A DNA stretch of 64,000 nucleotides from Thecaphora thlaspeos (Eukaryota; Basidiomycota; Ustilaginomycetes; Urocystidales; Glomosporiaceae), in contig UWYS01000008.1 of the NCBI GenBank assembly GCA_900291925.1, forward strand, positions 310,001 through 374,000, in the 5' to 3' direction. Positions 11,656 to 21,522 of the stretch are shown here, in pieces. The notes under the pieces were generated by a model. That model searched no databases. It saw nothing but the letters and a program-made list of their open reading frames with translations, and was not told the DNA's origin. The stretch's first letter is position 1. Every line of letters starts with the position of its first letter. A program made the translations under genes and the position numbers.

Positions 11656-14600
11656 ATGCGCCCTCCTTACCACGGCGGCCCTCACCAGGCCCAAAGCACC
11701 GGCATATCGCCGCCAAATATCTCGGCAGAGGTCACATCTACGGCCCCTGACGCAACGAGCGCCCCCTCCTCCCGCACCGCTACGGTCACCCGAGTCCCCA
11801 CCGGCGGTCGCATCCGGCACGGCCTGCTGTCGAGGGCCGCCCCAGAGGCAGGGGATCGCACCTACAAGGGAGAGTCGCCCCCAGCGCTCACTTCGGAGGA
11901 CGAGGACCACCGCATCTCCGATTCGGCCGCGCGTCCCAAGCGCTTCCCCTCGGCCTCGAGCAGTAGGGTCGGCAGCGTGCGCAGCGCAAACTCGCGCCAA
12001 GCATCCAGCCACACCCTTGCCACCACCCCGTGGTCCGTTCCTCAGGATGTCGCTGCGTCATTCGATACCCGCGGCTGCCCGCCCGACGCCGACGCCAGCG
12101 ACAGCAGCTCGAGCTTAGGCCGCGCCAAGTCGATCAGCAGCGTCAGCAGTGTAAATAGCACTAGCAGCCTGGAGGCGGCCCCCTTTCGACAGGCACCTTT
12201 GGGGAACGTCCGCGTCGGCTTCGGCGGCATGTCCGGCAGCCGGGCAGCGGCCAGGGATTCGCGATTCGCCTTCACCCACGTCCCGCAGGTCGAAGCCCAG
12301 CAGGCCGAACTCGGACCCGTTGGCCCCTCGCACGTTGCCTTGAACGTAGCAAACCTTCCCCCACCATCGGACCGCCACAAAGGCGTGCCCAAGGCGAACA
12401 GCAACGCGTGGCTCTATCGCAATGCTCCAGGCATGCGAGGCGCTCGCGTGAAGCAGATGAACCATATCGAGGCGGGCGAGTACGAAGACGAGGTGATCGA
12501 GTCCGGCCAAGCCACGCCTGGCAAGCGAACGCGCGACGCCCTGAGGCTTCGGATCGCCAAGAGCGCCAGCAGGCTTGGTTTAAAGACGAACATGTCGCAG
12601 GCCCCACTGCCGGCTTCGTTCGGCGATCCCGCTGGCGGCGATGCGAGCTTCGCAGGACAACTGCAGATGGCTCGCGAGCCTTCGAGCGATGAAGAGGACG
12701 TGATGATCTCGCCAGGCTCGCGGAGCCCGATGAGCATCCGGACGTCGTTCTTCTCTTCGAGCGGCCCGCACAGCCCGTATCTTCTCTCGACGCCGGGACC
12801 ATTGTCGACCTTCGGCACCACACCTACCGAAGCCTTGACCAGGACCAACGCTGTCGCAAACGCCCCGATGACGGCGTCCCACTTCTGCGGCGATCCCAAC
12901 CGCGGCACGGCGACGCCCAAAGGCAACTCTTCCCTCGACGAGATCCTCGAAGGCTTGACTCGCTTGCCTGCTTTGAAGGTCAGCCCGCAGGCGGACGCCG
13001 ACGGCCAGCCTCTCGCGGACTCATTCGCAAAGCAGAGTGGGCAACGAGGGGCCTCGCCGATCCAGCGTCCTCCGCTGCTGCGCGCCGACAGCAGCAACAA
13101 CTCGCAAGATATGCCCGCTGTGCCCGGTCTTGCCCTGGCAGAGAGCGCAGCTGACGTCTCGACGGCCAGCACGCTTCACCCACCATCGTCTCGATCTGTG
13201 CGGCGCGATTCACAGCTCAGCGGCGCATCGAGCGAAGACACGCCCCAGCCTGCTGCGCGGCCCGCGCCAAAGCCATCGACGCGCTGTCCTAACGATTTTC
13301 ACTTTGGCGAGACGCTCGGAGAGGGCTCGTACTCGACGGTGCTCGAAGCCTGGGACCTGCTTTCCGGCCCGAACCCAAAGGACAGCGGCGTTGCCGATCC
13401 ACAGGCCGTCTCTGCCGCCGTCGCCATGGTCGGAGCCGGACAGAAGCGCGGTCTCGGTCGGATTGATCTCAGTGGCAGAAAGGTCTATGCTGTCAAGGTG
13501 TTGGACAAGGTGCACATCCTCAAACAGGGCAAGCAAAAGTACGTCACCGTCGAAAAGGAAGCGCTCAGCCGTCTCATTAAGTTTCCCGGCGTCATCACCC
13601 TATTCTGGACGTTTCAGGACCGCGACTCTCTGTGTGAGTAGCACCGGACCGGTCAGGCGACCGAAGCGGGCCACTGGGTTGACCGGGAGTATGTGCATCT
13701 CTCGACACCTCTCCGCTGCGTCCAGATTTCGTCCTCGAGCTCGCAACTAACGGCGAGCTTTTAAGCTTCATTCGAAGATACGGGTCCTTTGACCAGCACT
13801 GCGCCCGGTTCTATGCTGCGATGCTGGCCGAGACGATCCGAGCGATGCACGAGGTCGGCGTCATTCACCGCGACGTGAAGCCGGAGAACGTCCTGCTGGA
13901 TGCCAATATGCGGATCAAGGTGACGGATTTTGGCTCTGCGAAGCTCGTGTCTCGCAACGCAGCCGACGGAAAGGTGGCGCCGCCGCCGCCAGCAACGACG
14001 CATGCACGAAGCCGCGCTGGCAGCTTCGTCGGTACCGCTGAATATGTCAGCCCGGAGCTGTTGGCGGAGGCGGCGCAACCTGCCAGCGAGCCCTCGGATT
14101 GGTGGGCGTTTGGCTGCGTGCTTTTCCAGATGCTCACCGGCAGGCCGCCATTCAAAGGGGTCAACGAGTACCAGACCCTGCAAAAGGTCAAGCATCGCGA
14201 CTTTGCCTTTCCTGACGGGTTTCCTGACGATGCACACGACTTGATCGACCGTCTGCTCGTTCTCAAACCGGGCGATCGGCTGACAGCCGACGAAGTCCGG
14301 AAGCACCCGTACTTTGACGCAATCAGCTTCGTAGACCTCTGGGAGCAGCCGGTTCCAGCGTTAAAGACCGGCATGACGGCGCCAGCCAAGCAAGCTTCGC
14401 ACGAATCTGTGCGGTCGGAGATGTCTTTTGACGAGGGATTCGTCTCGGATCAGCCTCGGGGCTTCAGACGACGTGCACAGAGCGGCGCTCTCGACGCCGC
14501 CGCTGCCGCTACGTGCGAGGACGACGGCCAACGCCGCCGGTCCAATGATGCAGACGACTCAGACCTCTCAGATGGCAACTCGGATGCCGACGCCGATAGC

Positions 14601-14699
14601 TCTACCGACGCACCGCGAGCGCAGAGCGCAACGCATCATCGCAGCAGTGGCATCCTTCGCATCATTAGCAGGTTCACACGCGACCAGAAACGGGCTTGA
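11656..14699 (+). CDS. PKH1: AGC protein kinase, PDK1 / Pkh family
   Basis: Two exons, 11656-13633 and 13726-14699, encode 983 residues; the join reads FQDRDSL-YFVLELATNGEL. About 540 Ser/Pro-rich residues precede the kinase domain. Catalytic features are LGEGSYSTV (glycine loop), YAVKVLDK (VAIK lysine), HRDVKPENVLLD (catalytic loop), KVTDFGSAK (DFG) and GTAEYVSPELL (activation segment and APE-like end). AGC-kinase PDK1 features include KYVTVEKEAL and FDQHCARFYAAML. Inserts of about 35-40 residues lie between beta strands 2 and 3 and before SFVGTAEY. There is no visible PH domain, as in fungal Pkh kinases. The role is phosphorylation of Ypk/Pkc/Sch9-type kinases in sphingolipid and cell-wall signalling. 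ATG 11656 is the first ATG of the frame. Confidence 0.9.
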
Positions 14700-14904
14700 T
14701 GTTCCATGATCGTCGTCATCATCACCAGTAGCTTTGTAATATTGGACACGACACGACGCCTTGCGTAAATCTCTGTCCATGTGTGCTGTACGGTATGAGG
14801 ATTATTTAGCGGCAACAAGCCGTCAGCAGATTACGAGATCTTCCGCTGGATCATGATGTAAATTTAGTTTTTGACTTATACATTTAGACCGTTCTGTATC
14901 ATTA

Positions 14905-15025
14905 GTCCTTATAGCTCAGTTGGTACGAGTGTGCGACTGAATTATCTTTGGTTTACAGATCTTGGACGGATTAGGCCGTCTAGCTTGCGATCGCAAGGTC
15001 ACCTGTTCGATCCAGGTTGAGGGCA
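14905..15025 (+). tRNA. Probable tRNA-Phe (GAA) with an anticodon-loop intron of about 47 nt
   Basis: The 7-bp acceptor stem GTCCTTA pairs with TGAGGGC (two G-T pairs), followed by discriminator A at 15025. The A-box is TAGCTCAGTTGG and the B-box GTTCGATCC, inside a T-arm ACCTG-TTCGATC-CAGGT. The anticodon stem TGCGA pairs with TCGCA at 14991-14995 once an intron of about 14943-14989 is removed. The loop begins CT-GAA, giving anticodon GAA. Two oddities: position 37 would be T, where Phe tRNAs have a purine, and the D-arm has an extra C. It could therefore be a diverged copy. A T6 Pol III terminator follows. Confidence 0.6.
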
Positions 15026-15030
15026 AATTG

Positions 15031-15036
15031 TTTTTT
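15031..15036 (+). terminator. RNA polymerase III terminator (T6) of the tRNA gene
   Basis: Six T residues begin five bases after the tRNA 3' end on the sense strand, the usual Pol III stop signal. Confidence 0.7.
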
Positions 15037-15859
15037 CCCCTTTCAGATATTTTCACGTCGTTAGCTTGCTTTGCGGTCCCATATGGCCTAGCCTCTGCTG
15101 GATATGGGTGAATGCCCCTTCTTCCAAAACATGAGTACGGAAATGGGGGTGTTTTAAGTCCAAGGAGCTGCCAGCAAGACTCCATGAGACATGTGTCAGA
15201 ACACTGTTCTCTTACAGGCTGCAAACACATCTAGAGGCTGGCAGCTGAAGGCAAGTGTGGGAGAGACCAAGAGATATTGTGGTAGTGTAGCAAAGGAAAG
15301 AGGGGATCAATTCCAGCACCATCATACTGCAATTGAACTGGGATGAAAATACTAGGTCCTGTGGCTTGTTGGGGAGGCTCATTTGTTATACAGCATATGT
15401 TGTAAACAATGACTGGTCAGTGTGTGTGCAGTAGTTGTAGGAAGTCCAAAAAACTTGTGGAGAGGGTGTAGAGATTCCTAGGATGAGTTGTAGGAACTCA
15501 AGCATACCAAAACTCCCCACTGATAACCCAATGCAACTGACAGTTGGAGACAGAAGGGGCTGTAGGGACAAAACTTAAAAATTGGGTCACAGAGCTTGAT
15601 GGGACAGAAAATTTAGGGAACCAGTTACAGATAATTTTTACTGCAACAGAGCCATAGTTGAAATGAGAGGTGCAACTACATTGTTGCTGATGCTGGTTGT
15701 GTTGGGCCAAGGGCAAATATTTGGCTGGCAGGCAAAGCACTGTTGAGGGTGTGGAGTGCACTCTACACAGGGAAGCGTGGCCAATGCCCAGCTGAGGTGT
15801 CAGATTTGAGTCAAAGGAGCAAGGTCAGGCTACAGTAACAGAAGCCCTGGCAGGGAAGG
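15037..15859. other. CpG-poor DNA between the tRNA and the copia LTR, no gene
   Basis: Base composition changes abruptly from the CG-rich host to CpG-poor, TG/CA-rich DNA. I see no coding frame with recognisable content. It is probably decayed repeat sequence. Confidence 0.5.
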
Positions 15860-16048
15860 AGTTGGAAAGTGGGGTGCAGATCCAAACTGGAAGGTGGGGG
15901 GCAGCAGATCCAAGAGGCTGCCAGCAAAGCATGTAGGGCATACCAGCCTTCTCTTCTTGTATATTAGTCAGTTCCTTGCTTGCTCTATCCCTTCTTGATA
16001 CCACCAACCATCATCAGCACCAATGTAGTCACACCTCTCATTCCAACT
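15860..16048 (+). repeat. 5' LTR of the copia element
   Basis: Starts AGTTGGAAAGTGGGG and ends CTCATTCCAACT, so its ends are inverted repeats. It contains a TATA-like CTTGTATATTAG near 15957. It differs at many positions from the other two LTR copies, which points to age. Confidence 0.85.
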
Positions 16049-16138
16049 GATTAAAAGTCTGAGTTGCTCTTTTGAGCTAGACCTCTTCTTCACCCAACAC
16101 ATCACAAGCATCACCTCACTCCTCAGCAAAGCCAACAA

Positions 16139-19100
16139 ATGGCTGACACCACCCAGCACCAGGACCTAGCGGCCATCATCTCCCAGCTCAAGGCCACCCA
16201 GAAAGCCAGAGACAACAAAGAAGCAGCTTGCCCCAGCAGCCTTAGTGCCAAGACCAAGACAAATGTCAAGAAGATCACTGGCACCATAGAGAAGCTGAAG
16301 CGCTCCAGCTCTGCCTTCTACACCTGGAGTGAGATGCTCCAGGATGCGCTTGACAACACCCCCAACTGCTACGCTATCCTCACCCAGAGAGCGCTTTCTG
16401 GCCTGACAGAGCCAGCTATGATGCAGAGATTTGCCTTCCTCAGCATCATCATCTGCTTCACAGTTGACACCAGCAACAACAAGGGCAATGTCAAGGACAT
16501 CATCAAGCAGGTCCCCAGCAAGCAATGCAGCCTAAGCAGCATCCTCTACAGGATGCTCAAGGAGACCCTCACAATTTGTGATGCTGCCATGGCCCAACAG
16601 ATCAAGAAGGAGCTCATGCAGCTCAAGCTTGAGTTGACCGTCAAGGCCCTTGGCAAGTGGATCAACAAGCTTGCCGTCACAGGCAAGCATGCCAGCATCA
16701 CCATCACTAAGCAGGACCAGAAGGAGGCGCTCCTTTCTGCCTGTGAGGACCCCAAGCTGGCCATCACAGTCAGCACCATTGAGGCTGGCAACAACCCTGC
16801 ACACCAGTCTTACCACAGAGCCCTGAGCTTCCTCACGGCCCAGGACCACAAGTACACCCAGGAATCCAGCACGCATCTGGGCTGCAGCAGGGCCGCAGCC
16901 ACTGGCCCCAGCGGCATGAGTAGTGGATGCAACCTGCAGCTTGGCAAGAACTTTTTCTGCAGCTCCTGCTGCAACCGCAGCCACTGCACCAGGGACTGTG
17001 ATGACCTCAGGTCTGACATCAACATCTTCAACAAGGCCAAGGCCAGGCACAAGGAGTGTGAGTGCTGTCAGCAGGACAGCAGGAAGGGTAGCAAGGGCAA
17101 GACCAGCAGCAAGACCATCAAGAGCAGCAAGGCCAACTGGGCCTCAACCACCACTGAGGACAGCAACAACTCCGAGGACTCTGTGAGTCTCCACTCCCAC
17201 AAGGCCATGCACTCCACCCTCAGCAATGCCAAGACCAATGCCTGGATCTTCGACTCTGGCACCACAGCTCATATGAGCCATCAGGAGTCGAGCTTCCTCA
17301 AGCTGCGCCACACCCAGGGTTCTGTCACCCTAGCTGATGGCAGCCGCACCAGCATCAAGGGTGTTGGCACGGTCTACCTCCCTGTCAAGCAGGAATCAGG
17401 GCTGACCAAACACCTTGCTCTCCGCCGCTGTCTCTATGTCCTAGGGCTGAAGGACAACCTCATCTCAGGCATCCAGCTCATGGGCACTGGCTATGGAGTC
17501 CTGCTCATGGACACTGAAGCCACCCTCAGCCATCCCAAGCACAGTATCTACAGCTTCCCAAAGCTCAAGGACTCCTGGCAGATTGAGGCATTGCCAGCAG
17601 CCACAGTTGCTGCCAAAGCACTTGCTGCCGCCTCTGCCCCTGATGTCACTGCCCTCTGGCATGCTCATATGGGCCACCCAAGCAATCAAAGGCTCCGCCT
17701 CCCTGAACTGGCCAGCGGTGTCCCCACCAGCATTGGCAAGGGCATGTCTGAGGTCCGTGATGTGTGCATCAGGTCAAAGCATGCTGCCAAGCCCTTCCCC
17801 AAGAGCACCACAATGCTCAGCAAACACTGCATCCAGCTGGTCCATATTGACCTGATGGAGCCAGTGCATGGGATGAGCCACTACCCCTAGGGCTCTGTCC
17901 TCTGCATTGGCAATGATGCCAGCCACTATGTCTGGGCCATCCCAATCGATTCCAAGGCAGCTGCAAGGCCAGCACCTTCATGGCTGACAACAGACAGGTG
18001 GCTGAAGCAGGTGTGCCAGCGCTGGACGCATGAGAAGGGCATCCAGTGGCACCACACAGCCTACCACACCAGCAAGCAGAACGGTGTGGCTGAGAGCATG
18101 AACCGCACCCTTGGCTGGATGATGCGAGCCCAGCTGGAGGACAAGCACTGGAAGGAGGCAGTCACCTCAGCCACCTACCTGATCAATCGGCTTCCGGCCA
18201 AGCACATCAGCAACAAGCTGCCCTTTCAGTGGTGGTTCAAGAAGAAGCCCATCCTGGGTTGGCTCCGCCACTTTGGCTGCCTTGCCTACGTCCAGGTGGA
18301 GTCTTCCTGCTGCAAGCTCTCCAACTGCAGCATCCCTGGCACCTTCCTGCGATACAATGAGGGAGGGAAATCCTATTGTGTCCTCACCCTGGAGCCCCAC
18401 CCTCAGCTACACTGGAGCCGCAATGTCATCTTCAACAAGAGCAAGAATGGCACCGCCACCAAGTCAAGCAGCCACTGCTCCAGCACCAGCCCCAGTGCTT
18501 TGACCTCTCCACCCTCTCCAGCACCGATGATGAGACAGCTGCCACCGCTCCAGCCCAGCTGCAACAGCAGCAGCAGACACCCAACAGTGCAACCACCACT
18601 CCTGCTTCAGCTGAACAAGCAACCCTGCTGGCTGCAGAAGGAGATCAAGCAGATGCCAACAGCAACAACCAGTCCGGACCACCTCCAGACAATGGCACCA
18701 GCTCAGCCACTACATCTCCTTTGCCCTCGCCAACACCAACTCCACCGCCTCAAGCACCCAAGGCACCAGTCACCACTGTGCCAGAGGTCTACGTTGAGAC
18801 CCCAGCTTGCCCCTCACACATTCTGCCTCTGCCAACAGCACCAACCAACCCAGCCATCCAGCAGCAGAGTCAGGTCTGTGCAAAGCAGATGCGGGATAGG
18901 AGGGAGAAGGCAGCAGAGGAGCCAGCTGTCAACAAGGAGCATGAGCACCGCTACAGTCTCTGGCACAAGCCTGTCAGCGCAAAGCAGTACAACTACAGGG
19001 AGCAGGAGAAGCAGAACAAGAAGGCTATGCTGGACAAGAAGCTGCACAGAGAGACAGCACGCCTCATCAAGATGGTCCAGATGAGCTCCAGTGATGGTGG

Positions 19101-20330
19101 AGAGGATGGCCTACCTGTCCCAGTAGACAAGATGCTCACAAGCAAGGATCACGGTGCCCACTGGGCTGCAGCATGCAAGGAGTTTGACTTGCACTGCCGC
19201 AACAAGACCTGGATCCCCATCAAGGAGCTGCTGCCTGGTGTCAAGCCCATCAAGCACAAGGAGATTCTCATCTGCAAGATGGACAAGGACTTCAAGCCAG
19301 GCAAGTACAAGTGCCATGTGGTGGCCAAGGGCTTCTCTCAGATCAAGGGCATCAACTTCACAAAGACCAGGCATTGGTAGCATGCATGGAGCAAGTCTGC
19401 CTCATCATCTCGATTGCAGCGCAACTGAGCTGGCAACCTGACACCGCCGATGCTGTCACCGCCTTTCTCAATGCTGTCCTCAAGGAAGAGGTTTATATGA
19501 CCAACCCTGAGCAACCAGGCGCCTTTGTCAAGCTCCTCAAGACGCTCTACAGCCTCAAGCAGTCTCCATGGGAATGGGAAGAGATGGCACAGGCAATGCT
19601 CAAGGCACTTGGCTTCAAGCAACTTGTTGTCTCTCCCTGCATTTTCATTCACAGCAAAGGCAGCAAGCTGGTCATCATTGTGGTCTACATTGACAACTTC
19701 ACCTCAGCAAGCATGGCCACCATCACTCAAGCCAAGAAGGAGATTGGCAGCAAGTTTGAGATCACAAACAAAGGCCCAGCCCAACACTTCCTTGGCATCA
19801 AGATCACCCGCAACTGGGAGGATGGCATGATCACACTGTACCAGACTGGCTACACCCAGGCCATCTGCAATGAGCACCTCTTGAGCAACACATCAAAGCG
19901 CTGGACAACCCTGCCAACTGCTGCCATGGAGAAGTACACCGGCCCAGTTGACCCAAGACAGAGGGAGCACTACCTGGCCATCAATGGTGCGCTCATGTGG
20001 CTGGCAGGCTGCACACACCTGGACCTAGCCTTCACAACCATGTACCTTGGTCGCTTCTCCAAGCAACCCTGGCCCAGAACACCTGGCAGCTATCAAGCAG
20101 GCCCTCAAGTACATCAACCAGACCAAGAACTTCACCCTGGTCTACAGAGCACAACATCAGGAGGAGCTTGTCAAGGGCTACTGGCATCTTTGAGGAGACA
20201 ATGCCAACTACGGCAGCAACAGCAAGCTGGAGCAGTGCAGCACCTCTGGCTATGTCTTCTACCACTGCGGTGACCTGGTCAACTGGCACAGCCAGACGCA
20301 GAAGTGCGTTGTTCAGTCAACCATGGAGGC
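16139..20330 (+). pseudogene. Copia gag-pol relic, broken by stops and frameshifts
   Basis: Gag begins MADTTQHQDLAAI at 16139 and carries a zinc knuckle C-x2-C-x4-H-x4-C near 16957-16998. The protease signature is FDSGTTAHMS. The GAG-pre-integrase motif is LWHAHMGHPSNQRL, with only one of the two following zinc-binding cysteines left. A TAG at 17888 interrupts the integrase just after HIDLMEP, and the next stretch is shortened so that the second catalytic Asp region is missing; the frame resumes with HTSKQNGVAES. The frame changes near 18450 and at about 19377 inside the reverse transcriptase (VVAKGFSQIKGINF). The YVDD box reads YIDN. A further shift near 20085 leads into RNase H, which stops abruptly at QSTMEA. 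Confidence 0.85.
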
Positions 20331-20513
20331 AGTTGGAATGAGAGGTGTGACTCTGTTGATTCTGATGATGGTGGTATTGAGACAGGAAAGAACAAGCAAG
20401 GAACTGGCTAATATACAAGAAGAGAAGGATGGTACACCCCATATGCTTTGCTTACAGCCTCTTGGAGCTGCTGCCCCACCTTACAGCTTGGATCCATACC
20501 CCACTTTCCAACT
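20331..20513 (-). repeat. Nested copia LTR in reverse orientation inside RNase H
   Basis: Plus-strand ends AGTTGGAATGAG and CCACTTTCCAACT. It interrupts the RNase H frame after CAACCATGGAGGC. Its left flank GAGGC matches the GAGGC next to the LTR at 21339 (read on the minus strand), the 5-bp duplication expected of copia integration. Confidence 0.85.
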
Positions 20514-21338
20514 CTCCTCCTCAGGTCCTTGGTTGCTCAACTTTGAAATTTAGGTTTTGCACAGAACACCCTTTTAGGGCTGTCACACTGTACATAGTAG
20601 TCTGTTTAGCCTGAAAAATTGGTGCTGCTGTTTTTGAGCAAAAAGCTGTAAAACAGTAGTGTCAATTTCCTGCTAAACTGCCAAATACCCTGCGAAAAAT
20701 GGCGCCACTGCTTTTGGGTAAAAATCTCTAAACCAGCAGCATCAATTCTTTCTGGGCAGGGTCTGGGACCCATATTTGTGCTGTCCTGGTGTGCCATCCT
20801 GGACCCAACTGGCCCAAAGTCAAAAATTGACACTGCTGTTTTTGTGCAAAAATGTTCCAAACAGCGGTGTCAATTAAGACGTGTCTTAGCCAGTTGGACC
20901 CTGGCAGAAAATTGATGCCACTGTTTTAGAGATTTTTGTCCCAAAACAGCAGTGTCAATTTTGACTTAGCTCCAGAGGCTGACTCCTCCTGACCTCCATG
21001 CACCATGGCTGTTTGAGTTGTCCACCTTCAAGCACTGGAGACCAAACCTCTTGCATGCTACTGTGAGCCTCTTCTTGGTACCCTTCTTGGTGAGGGTGTT
21101 GGCTGCATTGAGTGTGGTGCGGACATTCTGGATGATGACTTGGTGCTGCTTGCACACCTTGCAGATGTAGTGGTACCTGATGTTGATGAGCTTGAGCTTC
21201 TGGTGATGCTGAGGGTCCTTGGCTGCCCATGTTGCTGCCTGGTTGTCTGAGAAGATCAGGGGTGTTGTCCACCAGCCTAATGCCTTGAGCAGGTTGCACA
21301 GGTATGCTGCCTGTGATGCCACCACATACTTTGCCTCA
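20514..21338 (-). pseudogene. Inverted 3' part of copia pol (C-terminal RNase H) and 3' untranslated tail
   Basis: On the minus strand from 21338 the sequence reads EAKYVVASQAAYLCNLL, then IFSDNQAATWAAKDPQ and LINIRYHYICKV, the C-terminal half of copia RNase H. It continues exactly where the plus-strand copy stops (TMEA, then EAKY). The rest, down to 20514, is non-coding tail with four hairpin-like repeats. Reversal of this segment relative to gag-pol is the mark of an inversion between the two flanking LTRs. Confidence 0.85.
20613..20962. repeat. Four imperfect palindromic units in the retroelement tail
   Basis: Units at about 20613-20668, 20694-20748, 20821-20875 and 20907-20962 each have a left arm like AAAATTGACACTGCTGTTTT, an A- or T-rich loop, and a right arm like AAACAGCAGTGTCAATTT, which is its approximate reverse complement. 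Each could fold into a hairpin of about 55 nt. Confidence 0.75.
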
Positions 21339-21522
21339 GTTGGAAAGTGGGGTATGGATCCAAGCTGTAAGGTGGGGGCAGCAGCTCCAAGAGGCTGTAA
21401 GCAAAGCATATGGGGTGTACCATCCTTCTCTTCTTGTATATTAGCCAGTTCCTTGCTTGTTCTTTCCTGTCTCAATACCCCCAACCATCAGCATTGACTT
21501 AGTTGCACCTCTCATTTCAACT
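21339..21522 (+). repeat. 3' LTR of the copia element
   Basis: Starts AGTTGGAAAGTGGGG and ends CTCATTTCAACT. Over its first roughly 140 bases it is nearly identical to the reversed LTR at 20331-20513, but the last 45 bases differ, as expected for hybrid LTRs left by recombination. Confidence 0.8.

Larger units (their letters stand above)
15860..21522 (+). mobile_element. Decayed Ty1/copia retrotransposon with a nested LTR and internal inversion
   Basis: A 189-bp 5' LTR (15860-16048) is followed by a gag-pol region on the plus strand (16139-20330), an LTR in reverse orientation (20331-20513), a minus-strand segment holding the missing C-terminal RNase H (ending at 21338), and an LTR in forward orientation (21339-21522). 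All three LTRs have AGTTGGAA...TTCCAACT-like termini. The gag-pol order (gag, protease, integrase, reverse transcriptase, RNase H) is copia-type. Several stops and frame changes show it is inactive. The five bases beside the left outer LTR (GAAGG) and right outer LTR (AACCC) do not match, so no outer target duplication is visible. Confidence 0.85.

Noticed and set aside
15037..15859. Second LTR or separate transposon next to the tRNA
   Set aside because: I found no matching repeat or terminal structure inside the window; only the composition suggests repeat origin.
20394..20560. Open frame containing KELANIQEEKDG as a gene fragment
   Set aside because: It occurs in every LTR copy read on that strand and is just LTR sequence.
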